A DNA stretch of 64,000 nucleotides from Candidatus Saccharimonadota bacterium (GTDB lineage Bacteria > Patescibacteriota > Saccharimonadia > Saccharimonadales > UBA4665). The notes below the pieces were generated by a model. The model was not told the DNA's origin and did not search any database. It saw only the letters and a program-made list of their open reading frames with translations. The position numbers and the translations under genes were made by a program. Position 1 is the first letter of the stretch. The number at the start of each line of letters is the position of its first letter. Below, in pieces: positions 42,306 to 50,305 of the stretch. Location: positions 1 to 64,000 of the forward strand of contig JAQBRY010000001.1 in assembly GCA_028286245.1 (NCBI GenBank), read 5' to 3'.

Positions 42306-43464
42306 GGCCGAGGAGGTTGAGCGCCGTCTTTGCGGGAGAACAGTAGTGCTTGGCATCCGGCACGGCAGGCTGAGCCGAGGCGGCAAAATTATGGAGCGCG
42401 TGATAAATTTGATGCGTATCCAAATCGTCGTCGAGAGCCCGGCGAATACTTTCTAACAGTTCGCTAGCAGCCGATTCGCTACAGGTAAGCAGCGCCTTTT
42501 GTAGCCCGGCATGTAGCTCGGCGGCTTCTTCTAAAAATTCCGGCTGCCACTCGCCACCCGTGCGATAGTGGTACCTGAGTAGCGCCAGGCGAATAACATT
42601 TGGCGCATGATTATCGAGCAAGTCTTTTGCAAAAATTAAATTACCCAGCGACTTACTCATCTTTTCTCCTAGATACAATAGCGGCGCTACATGCATCCAG
42701 TGCTTGGCTAGTTGCGGCTGCCCGAGGGCTTTTGACTGAGCAACTTCACACTCGTGGTGCGGGAATATCAGGTCATCGCCGCCACCATGGATGTCGAACG
42801 GTGTTCCTAGGAGTTCGTGAGCCATAACCGAGCACTCGATGTGCCAACCCGGCCGGCCGCGGCCAACGACGCTTTCCCAAACCGCCGGGTCGGCCGGGTC
42901 AGTAACGCCGTGCCATAACAAAAAATCGAGTGGTGCGCGCTTGCCGGGACGTGCCGGGTCGCCGCCACGACGCTTCATAAAGGCCAGCTGCAACCGTTCA
43001 CTAAAACCGCTAAACGTTCCAAAGGCAGGATCACTACTGACATCAAAGTAAATATCATCTTCCAGACTGTAGGCTACCCCCACGTCGAGTAATTTTTGGA
43101 CAGCGGCAGCCATCTGATCGATATAACTCGACGCCAGTGGCTCGGCATAGGCCGGCCGAAAGTGCAGTAGTTCCATAACGGATTGAAACGAGGCCGTCTC
43201 TTCGGAAGCCAATTGGGTATAGTCGAGGCCGAGTTCAGTGGCCCGCTTAAATATCGGATCATCAACATCGGTAATATTACGCACCAAACGCACTTCGTGG
43301 CCCAGGTCTTCTAAGCGGCGCTGCAATAGGTCGTAGGTCATAAAAGTGGTGATGTGGCCTAGGTGAGCCGAGTCATAGGGCGTGATGCCGCAGGTATAGA
43401 GACCGACGACGTGGCCGGGATTAAACTCCTGATACTGTTGACTGGCAGTGTTAAACAGACGCAT
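42298..43464 (-). CDS. mshC: MshC-like cysteine ligase (CysRS paralogue)
   Basis: 388 residues, near the length of MshC (about 410) and shorter than CysRS (about 460), with the anticodon-binding end reduced. It has CGITPYDSAHLGH where CysRS has CGPTVYD-x2-HIGN, and RGGDPARPGK and GRGRPGWHIEC, blocks I know from mycobacterial MshC. Counting from ATG 43467, Zn ligands Cys26, Cys212, His237 and Glu241 and the KMSKS loop (269-273) are kept. MshC activates Cys and joins it to GlcN-inositol in mycothiol synthesis. A deacetylase of the MshB superfamily is divergent across 36 bases. A truncated CysRS is the main alternative. The ATG at 43464 fits the 12-base promoter rule. Confidence 0.75.
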   Translation of the reverse strand: MRLFNTASQQYQEFNPGHVVGLYTCGITPYDSAHLGHITTFMTYDLLQRRLEDLGHEVRLVRNITDVDDPIFKRATELGLDYTQLASEETASFQSVMELLHFRPAYAEPLASSYIDQMAAAVQKLLDVGVAYSLEDDIYFDVSSDPAFGTFSGFSERLQLAFMKRRGGDPARPGKRAPLDFLLWHGVTDPADPAVWESVVGRGRPGWHIECSVMAHELLGTPFDIHGGGDDLIFPHHECEVAQSKALGQPQLAKHWMHVAPLLYLGEKMSKSLGNLIFAKDLLDNHAPNVIRLALLRYHYRTGGEWQPEFLEEAAELHAGLQKALLTCSESAASELLESIRRALDDDLDTHQIYHALHNFAASAQPAVPDAKHYCSPAKTALNLLGLG

Positions 43465-43467
43465 CAT

Positions 43468-43497
43468 TTTATTGTAGCAGTCGGCTGCTACAATAAA
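43468..43497. promoter_or_regulatory. Palindromic divergent promoter of the thiol-type gene pair
   Basis: Arms 43468-43480 and 43485-43497 are perfect 13-base complements around TCGG. Each arm contains TACAAT: plus 43489-43494 (12 bases before ATG 43501), minus 43476-43471 (12 bases before ATG 43464). The two start codons are exactly symmetric about the centre, so both genes should respond to the same factor. Confidence 0.65.
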
Positions 43498-43500
43498 GAT

Positions 43501-44232
43501 ATGAACGAAAATCCTTTGCTGCTACAGCCAAAGATTGTCCTAGGTGTAGCCGCCCATCCGGATGACTTAGATTTTGGGGCCGCCGGAACCATGGCAAAGT
43601 TTATAGCCGGTGGCGCCCGGGTGTACTACTTGCTTGTAACCGACGGCGGCAAGGGAACAGAGGACCGTACCATAACTAGTGCCGATCTAGTAGCGCAGCG
43701 ACAAACCGAGGAGCGTAATGCCCTTAAGGCCATTGGTGGCAATCCGAACGATGTCGCCTTTTTAGGCTATCCGGATGGCACGTTAGAGGTTACGCAGGCC
43801 GTTAAGCGTGACATCGTGCGCCACATTCGCACCATCAAACCCGATGTCGTGGTTACCCTGGACCCATCTATTATTTACATGGCCGAGCGGGGCTTTATAA
43901 ATCATCCTGACCACCGAGCGGCTGGGCAGGCCACACTTGACGCCGTCTTTCCGCTGGCCCGGGATCATCTCAGCTTTCCTGAACTACTCGCCGAAGGTTT
44001 TGAGCCGCACAAAACCCCAACTGTTCTTCTGACGGCTTTTGGTGGACCAGGTAATTACCTGGTAGATATCAGTACGACTATTGATCAAAAAATAGCGGCG
44101 CTAGCCGCCCATCCCAGCCAGATCCCCGATATTAAAAGCACTGCTGAGTTGCTACGAGAATTTGCCCGCAAAGCCGCAAAAGGCAGCGGCTACGAGTACG
44201 CTGAGTCGTTCAACAGAATCGATATTCGGTGA
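43501..44232 (+). CDS. PIG-L/LmbE-family deacetylase (MshB-like)
   Basis: 243 residues from ATG 43501. AAHPDDLDFGAAGT holds the Zn-binding His-Pro-Asp-Asp motif, and NHPDHRAAG supplies the third ligand. The superfamily removes acetyl groups from GlcNAc linked to inositol (MshB), malate (BshB) or phosphatidylinositol (PIG-L). Placed head to head with a MshC-like ligase and sharing its promoter, a role in making a GlcN-containing thiol is likely. MshA, MshD and a phosphatase are not in the window. Substrate is inferred. Confidence 0.85.
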   Translation: MNENPLLLQPKIVLGVAAHPDDLDFGAAGTMAKFIAGGARVYYLLVTDGGKGTEDRTITSADLVAQRQTEERNALKAIGGNPNDVAFLGYPDGTLEVTQAVKRDIVRHIRTIKPDVVVTLDPSIIYMAERGFINHPDHRAAGQATLDAVFPLARDHLSFPELLAEGFEPHKTPTVLLTAFGGPGNYLVDISTTIDQKIAALAAHPSQIPDIKSTAELLREFARKAAKGSGYEYAESFNRIDIR

Positions 44233-44275
44233 GATTTACGAAAAGCCTTTACTAATTGCGTATTTGTGCAATAAT

Positions 44276-44403
44276 GATGGGGCTAGTACAAGCTGCTAAA
44301 TTCCTTGGAATTCTAGAGTATATAAACAAGTTTCGTCAGTCGGGGAGCAGCTAAGTGAGAATTATCGACCTTACCTCTAGTACGAAGAAAGAGGTAAGTA
44401 TTA
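44276..44403 (+). promoter_or_regulatory. Long 5' leader of the RRM gene with SD-blocking hairpin
   Basis: AATAAT near 44270 could be the -10, giving a leader of about 120 bases. CTTACCTCT (44370-44378) pairs perfectly with AGAGGTAAG (44390-44398); the right arm contains GAGG, the ribosome site 9 bases before ATG 44404. The hairpin would hide that site. A second small hairpin ATTCC/GGAAT lies near 44300. Confidence 0.5.
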
Positions 44404-44414
44404 ATGGCAAATAA
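44355..44414 (+). other. Possible leader-peptide ORF in the RRM gene leader
   Basis: GTG at 44355, 7 bases after GGGGAG (44342-44347), opens 19 codons and ends at TAA 44412-44414, 11 bases inside the RRM gene in another frame. It runs through the hairpin that hides the RRM ribosome site, so its translation would open that site. Confidence 0.35.
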
Positions 44415-44712
44415 ATTATTCGTAGGCTCACTGGCATACACAGCCACCGACGATGACTTGCAGCAATTTTTTGCTCAGGTTGGTACTGTTGTATCAGCTA
44501 AGGTCATCATCGATCGCGAAACCAACCGCTCTAAGGGCTTTGGTTTTGTTGAGATGAGCACTGACGACGAAGCTAAGGCCGCTGTTGACCAGCTCAACGG
44601 CAAGGACCTTAACGGTCGCCCAGTTGCGCTGAGCGAAGCTCGCCCACAGGCACCACGCGAAAACCGTTCATTCGGTGGCGGCGGCGGTGGTGGTGGCGGT
44701 AACCGCTACTAA
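44404..44712 (+). CDS. RNA-binding protein with one RRM domain
   Basis: 102 residues. RNP2 is KLFVGSL and RNP1 is SKGFGFVEM, with the full beta-alpha-beta-beta-alpha-beta RRM over residues 1-80; the C-terminus is a poly-Gly tail ending NRY. It resembles the cold-induced Gly-rich RRM proteins of cyanobacteria and other bacteria and probably binds RNA single strands. The leader hairpin suggests control at translation, maybe by temperature or by the protein itself. Ends in a strong terminator. Confidence 0.93.
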   Translation: MANKLFVGSLAYTATDDDLQQFFAQVGTVVSAKVIIDRETNRSKGFGFVEMSTDDEAKAAVDQLNGKDLNGRPVALSEARPQAPRENRSFGGGGGGGGGNRY

Positions 44713-44730
44713 TCCATCCTTGTGATGTAA

Positions 44731-44759
44731 AAACCTCCCGAGCAATCGGGAGGTTTTTT
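44731..44759 (+). terminator. Intrinsic terminator of the RRM gene
   Basis: AAACCTCCCGA (44731-44741), GCAA tetraloop, TCGGGAGGTTT (44746-44756), then a T run to 44759. The best terminator in the window. Confidence 0.92.
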
Positions 44760-44803
44760 ATTTGAAAGAATCTACTCATGCTTGCAAAAATTTGGCGCGT
44801 TTA

Positions 44804-44809
44804 TATAAT
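44804..44809 (+). promoter_or_regulatory. Promoter: TTGCAA and TATAAT, leaderless start
   Basis: TTGCAA at 44782-44787, 16-base spacer, consensus TATAAT at 44804-44809, 12 bases before ATG 44816. Confidence 0.65.
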
Positions 44810-44815
44810 AGGACG

Positions 44816-45115
44816 ATGGCTGAAAGTTGCAGAGATAACTGCCCTAAAATTCTAAAAGCGCTCAGCGAGCGTGAGCGCAGAGACGGCACAAAGCCGCCCT
44901 TAAATGTCCACGGCTACGCAGATGATATCGGAGTAGGTGATGCCTGGGATCAACATGTCGCCTTTGATGTAGACGAGAGCGAACATTGTCCGGGAGAAGT
45001 TCGAGGAATACAGCTCGTAAAGCGGGGCTTTTTTATACAAAAGGAAGTACAGGTCGAACAAGTACAGTGTCCTCGAGATTACCTGCCACAGTTCGAATAC
45101 GTCTTAGCTAACTAA
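44816..45115 (+). CDS. Hypothetical protein, 99 aa
   Basis: Not recognised. A small acidic protein with Cys residues (CRDNCPK near the N-terminus, CPGE and CPRDY later) that could form two pairs. No signal or membrane helix. The promoter spacing selects ATG 44816 over the upstream ATG at 44762, which lies next to the terminator. Confidence 0.55.
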   Translation: MAESCRDNCPKILKALSERERRDGTKPPLNVHGYADDIGVGDAWDQHVAFDVDESEHCPGEVRGIQLVKRGFFIQKEVQVEQVQCPRDYLPQFEYVLAN

Positions 45116-45143
45116 GTGATTACGTTAAGCGACGTTAATATAC

Positions 45144-45149
45144 TATAGT
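45144..45149 (+). promoter_or_regulatory. -10 box TATAGT of the pentose-phosphate operon, leaderless
   Basis: TATAGT starts 12 bases before the ATG at 45156. Two GTTAA(G/T) 7-mers stand at 45124 and 45134, 10 bases apart, but not at the spacing of the tandem sites elsewhere. Confidence 0.5.
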
Positions 45150-45155
45150 TAGTAT

Positions 45156-45827
45156 ATGCAGTTTATACAGACCACGGACCGATCACTGGGTGCAGCTGCC
45201 CTCCGAACTCGACTTATCAAAGAACTCAACGAAGGTCTCAAAGTACTATGGCTGGTATCGGGTGGCTCTAATATTCCACTCAGCGTTGCCGTCATGAACA
45301 CCCTCCCGGAAGCACTCACGAGCAAGCTCACCATTATGCTCATAGACGAACGGCACGGTCCGGTTGGACACGCTGACTCTAATGGCAGTCAATTGTTAAT
45401 TGCCGGCTTTGACCATAAACAGGCACACATAGTGCCGGTGCTGGTGGGCGATCGAACGCTAGAAGAAACCCGGGAGTCCTATGACACCGCCGCCAGGATG
45501 GCCTTTACTGATGCCGACATAGTGATTGGTCAGATGGGAATAGGGGTAGACGGCCACATAGCCGGCATTTTGCCCGGCTCGATTGCCTTAGATTCTACGG
45601 ATTTTGTGGCTGCTTACACCACCGATGAATACGCCCGGCTCACACTGACTTCCCACGCCATCAAACGTTTAAATGCAGCCTATGTATTTGCGTTTGGCGA
45701 CGACAAGACAGCCACCCTTGAACGCCTAGAGAACGAGACGCTACCCTATAGTGAGCAGCCGGCCCAAATTTTAAAAGAGCTTCCCGAAGTATATATATTT
45801 AACGACCTAATAGGAGATAAAATATGA
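45156..45827 (+). CDS. pgl: 6-phosphogluconolactonase
   Basis: 223 residues of the SOL/DevB type. WLVSGGSNIPLSV, LIDERHGPVGHADSN and GQMGIGVDGHIAGILPGS are the sugar-phosphate-binding blocks. It hydrolyses 6-phosphogluconolactone, the product of Zwf encoded two genes later. First gene of the pgl-gnd-zwf operon; its stop overlaps the gnd ATG (ATGA). Confidence 0.93.
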   Translation: MQFIQTTDRSLGAAALRTRLIKELNEGLKVLWLVSGGSNIPLSVAVMNTLPEALTSKLTIMLIDERHGPVGHADSNGSQLLIAGFDHKQAHIVPVLVGDRTLEETRESYDTAARMAFTDADIVIGQMGIGVDGHIAGILPGSIALDSTDFVAAYTTDEYARLTLTSHAIKRLNAAYVFAFGDDKTATLERLENETLPYSEQPAQILKELPEVYIFNDLIGDKI

Positions 45828-46729
45828 AGATAGCCGTACAGGGCCTTGGCCGAATGGGCATGCAAATTGTCCACAAAATTGCCGACAGCGAGCACACTGT
45901 TATTGCTCACAACCGCAGCAAAGACAAAATTGATGAAGCAGTTACGTTTGGTGCCATTAGCGCCTACGAAAAGCAGGACGTGCTCGACGCTTTTGGCAGC
46001 GATCAAGTTGTGCTGTGGCTGATGCTACCGGCCAACATCGTGGATGACCAGGTTGACGAGTGGCTAACACTGGTTCCGCAGGGAAGTATATTTATTGATG
46101 GCGGCAATTCGGACTACCGTTTAACCCGCAAATTATCAGACAAGATTGAAGCTAGCGGCAGCCATTTGGTAGACGTCGGCACCAGTGGCGGCGTTTGGGG
46201 CTACCAAAACGGCTTCTCTATGATGTCCGGCGCCAATAATAAGCAGGCTTTTGACGGCGTAGAGCCAATACTCAAGACGCTAGCTGCTCCAGAAGGGGCC
46301 TACAACTACTTTGGCCCATCCGGTTCCGGCCACTTTGTTAAAATGACGCATAACGCCATCGAGTACGGCATGATGGAGAGCTTGGCTGAGGGCTACCGTA
46401 TCCTCAAAGAAGGGCCGTATCCCGGCCTTGACCTGGCTGCCGCCGGTGAGGTTTGGCAACACCACAGCGTGGTTACTTCGTGGCTTAACGAGCTGTCCCA
46501 GTCAGCACTGGCCGAGAATCCTGAACTGGAAGGCATTGATGGCTACGTGGCCGAGAGCGGCGAAGCCCGCTGGACCCTCGAAACAGCCAAAGAACTCGGT
46601 ATCCCCATGCAAAGCATCCAGGCGGCCTTTGACGTCCGGATTGCCTCCCAAAACGGTGAGCAAAACTTTGCCACCAAAATGTTAGCTGCCATGCGCAATA
46701 AATTTGGCGGCCACGAGCTAAACAAATGA
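45824..46729 (+). CDS. gnd: 6-phosphogluconate dehydrogenase, short type
   Basis: 301 residues, the short form (usual long form about 470). GLGRMGMQIV starts the Rossmann fold, GTSGGVWGYQNG and KMTHNAIEYGMMES are substrate and catalytic blocks with the active Lys. It oxidises 6-phosphogluconate to ribulose 5-phosphate and CO2, with NAD or NADP. AGGAGAT precedes the ATG. Overlaps both neighbours by 4 bases. Confidence 0.94.
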   Translation: MKIAVQGLGRMGMQIVHKIADSEHTVIAHNRSKDKIDEAVTFGAISAYEKQDVLDAFGSDQVVLWLMLPANIVDDQVDEWLTLVPQGSIFIDGGNSDYRLTRKLSDKIEASGSHLVDVGTSGGVWGYQNGFSMMSGANNKQAFDGVEPILKTLAAPEGAYNYFGPSGSGHFVKMTHNAIEYGMMESLAEGYRILKEGPYPGLDLAAAGEVWQHHSVVTSWLNELSQSALAENPELEGIDGYVAESGEARWTLETAKELGIPMQSIQAAFDVRIASQNGEQNFATKMLAAMRNKFGGHELNK

Positions 46730-48072
46730 TCGACAGCGCACCCGTCCTAATTATTTTTGGCATTACCGGCGATCTTAGTAAGCGCAAGCTTTTGCCAGCC
46801 ATTTATCACTTGCTGAGCCAGGACCTACTGCCAAAAGACGTTAAAATTATTGGTACCAGCCGCCGGGAAATCTCACTGGACGAACTACTGAGCAACGTAG
46901 AGCTCTGTGTGCTAGAAGAGGACAATGTCTGCGACCCGGCCGGAATAGCCAAGCTACGGGCAGCTATGGAGGTCTTTAAGCTCGACCCGGTAAGTGACGA
47001 CAACTACACCGCGCTCAGCCAGCACCTCGACTCACTTGAGGCCCACGAGCGCATTTTTTACATGTCGCTGCCGCCGGTAGCCTACGCCCCGATTATTGAG
47101 CGCCTCTCCAAGCATGGCCTCAATGATAGCCGCAGCCGAATACTGCTGGAAAAGCCATTCGGTTACGATGAAAATTCGGCCCAGGAGCTCATCGACCTGG
47201 TAAGCGAGCACTACCACGAAGATCAAATCTATCGAATTGACCACTACCTAGCTAAGGAAACTGCTCAGAACCTGCTGACCTTCCGTTTGCACAATCCGAT
47301 TTTTACCGCGCTCTGGAATAGTGATCATATCGAACGTGTACACATCGAAGCCGCCGAAAAGCTCGGCATAGAAAACCGGGCTGATTTTTATGATAAAACC
47401 GGTGCGCTGCGTGACCTTATCCAGAGTCACCTCATGCAGCTGTTGGCCCTCACGCTCATGGATATCCCCAGCCATTTAAAGAGTCATGAAATTCACCTGA
47501 GCAAGCAATACTTTCTTGAACAACTAATGCCGGCCGATCCCAAGCAGGCCTTAAGAGCCCAGTATGATGGCTACCGTGATGCCGTTGGCAATCCGGCCAG
47601 CCCAACCGAAACCTACGCCCTAGTGCATCTAAAACACAGCGCCGAGCGCTGGCAGGGCGTGGACATCATTCTAGAAACCGGTAAGGCCTTACCAGAAAAA
47701 CACACTCGAATTATCGTGGAATTCAAAGCCCACGCCGGGCAACCGGCTAACCGATTAGTGTTTCAGGTTCAGCCAGATGAGGGGATAAGTTTAGATCTAT
47801 TCGTTAAAAAGCCGGGCTTTGACAATACCATGCAAAAAACAATGCTCGACCTTACTTACGAAACATCGTTCGGGGATGATAAGCATATTGACGCCTACGA
47901 ACGCGTAATAATGGACGCTATGCGTGCCGACCACGCACTTTTTGCCAGCGCCACCGAAGTCATGGCGACGTGGAGAGTATTGCAACCCATCCTCGACGCC
48001 TGGGAAAATAACAGCGACGGCCTAACCTTTTATCCTATGGGAGCAGTACCTGAAGCTACAGGCAACGTTTAA
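46726..48072 (+). CDS. zwf: Glucose-6-phosphate 1-dehydrogenase
   Basis: 448 residues. FGITGDLSKRKLLPAIY is the NADP site, RIDHYLAKETAQN the active-site His block, and GALRDLIQSHLMQLL a further signature. It makes 6-phosphogluconolactone and NADPH. With pgl and gnd it completes the oxidative pentose-phosphate branch in a single operon, giving NADPH and ribulose 5-phosphate. Its 3' end overlaps the convergent gene by 4 bases. Confidence 0.95.
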   Translation: MIDSAPVLIIFGITGDLSKRKLLPAIYHLLSQDLLPKDVKIIGTSRREISLDELLSNVELCVLEEDNVCDPAGIAKLRAAMEVFKLDPVSDDNYTALSQHLDSLEAHERIFYMSLPPVAYAPIIERLSKHGLNDSRSRILLEKPFGYDENSAQELIDLVSEHYHEDQIYRIDHYLAKETAQNLLTFRLHNPIFTALWNSDHIERVHIEAAEKLGIENRADFYDKTGALRDLIQSHLMQLLALTLMDIPSHLKSHEIHLSKQYFLEQLMPADPKQALRAQYDGYRDAVGNPASPTETYALVHLKHSAERWQGVDIILETGKALPEKHTRIIVEFKAHAGQPANRLVFQVQPDEGISLDLFVKKPGFDNTMQKTMLDLTYETSFGDDKHIDAYERVIMDAMRADHALFASATEVMATWRVLQPILDAWENNSDGLTFYPMGAVPEATGNV

Positions 48073-48998
48073 AGCTCGTCGGAATCCAAGAACTCAAGTG
48101 CCAATCCAAGCAAGTGATTTTCGACGTCGTACTCTTTCAGTAAGTCATTACTTAGTCCGGCAACATACCACGCTTTTTCTGGATCAGCTGAGGAGTCTTG
48201 ATCAAACTGTGGTCGGTAGGAAGCTAACCCTTGCATTCTAAGTTTTACGGTCTTGCCATCACTAAAGTCATCCTTATGGCCGGCATGACGGAAGCGACTT
48301 GCTGTCCGCACGAGTCTACCCTCGGTACGGTCATTAATAATTCTGGCACCTTCTAGACTAGACGAGCCGGCCATTAACGCCAGCTTGCGAGCCTCTTGTT
48401 GATCTTTATAATTTTGCCATACCGGTGTATCCACGGCGACTGCTGCGCATCGTGGCTGGTAGTTGAGCCCTGGTGTGACACCCCGCCTGACGCCACCGCC
48501 GCGAAGTATTTCATGCCACTGACCACCTGGCTTTTCAGGGTCTGCGGCAGCACTTGCAAGTAATAATTCTGTGGTTTTTACACTCTCATGTTCACCAACA
48601 ACATACCATGGTAAATCACTGCTACCAGTGCTAAAGCCGGGCATCCATAAAACATGTGTCAGGAGTAATATCTGCTGATACTTGTTTGCAGCGGTAATCG
48701 TAGCACTATAATTAGCACCGTGTTCATCAAATTTACTCCTACCAGAATATCCGGCTAACGGTAGATCACCAATAACAGAGAAGATATAGTCGGAGTTAGC
48801 ACGGCTCTCGGCGATCGCGACACGTTCGGTTAGTCGCGCCTCCAGCTCAGCGCCGCTTTCCGGCGTCGGTACTTGATCACGCAGTGCCTGATGCACAAGC
48901 TCATTCCGGAGCTGAGCATTGTTAGCAAGGCGAGTAGCAACTTCGTCCGGCTGTGGCCGTACAACAAGTTCATGTGAGGACGCATCTGGCTGAGTCAT
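48069..48998 (-). CDS. Hypothetical protein, 309 aa
   Basis: Not recognised. A soluble protein with an acidic helical N-terminus (about 1-70) and an alpha/beta body rich in Trp, Gly and Arg. No signal peptide, membrane segment or clear motif. I start at ATG 48998; TATAAT on the minus strand lies 10 bases ahead of it, while the ATG at 49037 is upstream of that box. Confidence 0.6.
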   Translation of the reverse strand: MTQPDASSHELVVRPQPDEVATRLANNAQLRNELVHQALRDQVPTPESGAELEARLTERVAIAESRANSDYIFSVIGDLPLAGYSGRSKFDEHGANYSATITAANKYQQILLLTHVLWMPGFSTGSSDLPWYVVGEHESVKTTELLLASAAADPEKPGGQWHEILRGGGVRRGVTPGLNYQPRCAAVAVDTPVWQNYKDQQEARKLALMAGSSSLEGARIINDRTEGRLVRTASRFRHAGHKDDFSDGKTVKLRMQGLASYRPQFDQDSSADPEKAWYVAGLSNDLLKEYDVENHLLGLALEFLDSDEL

Positions 48999-49082
48999 AA
49001 TTATATATATTATAGCATACTTAAAACTTATTTGCAATATATTACTCGGCCGCCGGAGCTGGCATACACAGGGGTAGAGGGG

Positions 49083-49088
49083 TATACT
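49083..49088 (+). promoter_or_regulatory. -10 box TATACT, leaderless start
   Basis: TATACT starts 12 bases before the ATG at 49095, which fixes the malic enzyme start. Confidence 0.6.
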
Positions 49089-49094
49089 ATAAGC

Positions 49095-50231
49095 ATGATT
49101 GATTACGCCAAACTTGCCCTACAAAAACATAAAGAACTGAGGGGGAAAATCTCCACCGTCAATAAAGACGGCCTGGATACCAAAGAGCAGCTGAGCACCT
49201 ACTATTCGCCCGGCGTCGGGGCTGTCAGTAGTTACGTGGCGGAGCATCCGGACGAATTACGCGACTATACTTGGACCAATAACCTGGTGGCCGTCATCAG
49301 CGATGGTTCGGCCGTCCTGGGGCTCGGCAACATCGGGCCGGAAGGTGCCATGCCAGTTATGGAGGGCAAGGCCATGTTGTTTAAGCACTTTGCCGGCATT
49401 GATGCCGTGCCGATTATTCTCGACGTCCACACTCCCGATGAGATCGTGGCCGCAGTCACCGCCATTGCCAAAAGTTTTGGCGGCATTAACCTAGAAGATA
49501 TCGCCGCGCCGCAGTGCTTTGAGATAGAAGAACGCCTTAAGGCAACGCTGCCGATTCCTATCATGCACGACGACCAGCACGGCACGGCCATAGTGACGTT
49601 GGCCGGCCTGATCAACTCCTGCAAAATTACCGATCGCAAACTATCCGATTGCAAAATTGTACTCGTTGGTTCCGGTGCAGCCGGCACAGCCATCGCCCAC
49701 CTCCTAAACGAGTACGCACATCCCGAGATTATTTGCGTGGACAGCAAAGGTATTCTGTACAAGGGGCGCGAGGGCATCAACAGCGAAAAAGAAAAGCTAC
49801 TGGCCTACACAAATCCGCACAATGTCGAAGGCAGCCTAGAAGACGCACTTACTGGCGCCGACGTATTTATTGGTGTTTCGCAGCCAGGACTTTTAACAGC
49901 CGAAATGGTTAAAACCATGGCCAAAGACCCCATTATTTTTGCGCTTTCTAATCCGGTGCCGGAAATTATGCCCGACATTGCGCTGGCCGCCGGTGCAGCC
50001 GTGATTGCCACCGGCCGAAGCGACTTTCCAAACCAAGTTAACAACGCCTTGGCCTTTCCAGGTATTTTCCGGGGAGCACTCGACAACCGAGTTCGCTCCA
50101 TTACTAACACTCATAAAATTAAAGCTGCAGAAGTAATAGCCAGCCTGGTCGAAAGCCCCACGCGCGAGACGATTATCCCGCCAGTTGGCGATAGCCGCCT
50201 GGTCCCTGAGATCGCCAAGGTAATCACCTAA
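49095..50231 (+). CDS. Malic enzyme (oxaloacetate-decarboxylating)
   Basis: 378 residues, the short bacterial malic enzyme without a phosphotransacetylase tail. YYSPGVGAV, NLEDIAAPQCF and MHDDQHGTA are malate- and metal-binding blocks, and VLVGSGAAGTAIA starts the NAD(P) domain. It turns malate into pyruvate and CO2 with NAD(P)H. Placed after the pentose-phosphate operon but on its own promoter. Coenzyme preference is not obvious. Confidence 0.93.
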   Translation: MIDYAKLALQKHKELRGKISTVNKDGLDTKEQLSTYYSPGVGAVSSYVAEHPDELRDYTWTNNLVAVISDGSAVLGLGNIGPEGAMPVMEGKAMLFKHFAGIDAVPIILDVHTPDEIVAAVTAIAKSFGGINLEDIAAPQCFEIEERLKATLPIPIMHDDQHGTAIVTLAGLINSCKITDRKLSDCKIVLVGSGAAGTAIAHLLNEYAHPEIICVDSKGILYKGREGINSEKEKLLAYTNPHNVEGSLEDALTGADVFIGVSQPGLLTAEMVKTMAKDPIIFALSNPVPEIMPDIALAAGAAVIATGRSDFPNQVNNALAFPGIFRGALDNRVRSITNTHKIKAAEVIASLVESPTRETIIPPVGDSRLVPEIAKVIT

Positions 50232-50239
50232 TAACAGCG

Positions 50240-50245
50240 TACAAT
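50240..50245 (+). promoter_or_regulatory. -10 box TACAAT serving a leaderless uORF
   Basis: TACAAT starts 12 bases before an ATG at 50252 that is not in the marP frame. TATACT at 50245-50250 is an alternative. Confidence 0.4.
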
Positions 50246-50251
50246 ATACTT

Positions 50252-50305
50252 ATGCTCATGCCCGCTTACCGCCTCACCACAAAGAAACACCGACATGTTA
50301 GTTGA
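50252..50305 (+). other. Possible 17-codon upstream ORF overlapping marP
   Basis: Begins ATG CTC ATG and ends TGA 50303-50305, 11 bases inside marP (ATG 50295). With the promoter above, a leaderless mRNA would start at this ORF. Its basic middle (RLTTKKHRH) has no evident meaning. Confidence 0.3.

Noticed and set aside
42298-43464. Plain cysteinyl-tRNA synthetase call
   Set aside because: The signature blocks and length fit MshC better than CysRS. I keep CysRS as the alternative because I cannot search for another cysS.
49032-49094. Malic enzyme start at 49032
   Set aside because: The extra 21 residues have no family match, and the -10 box TATACT lies downstream of that codon.
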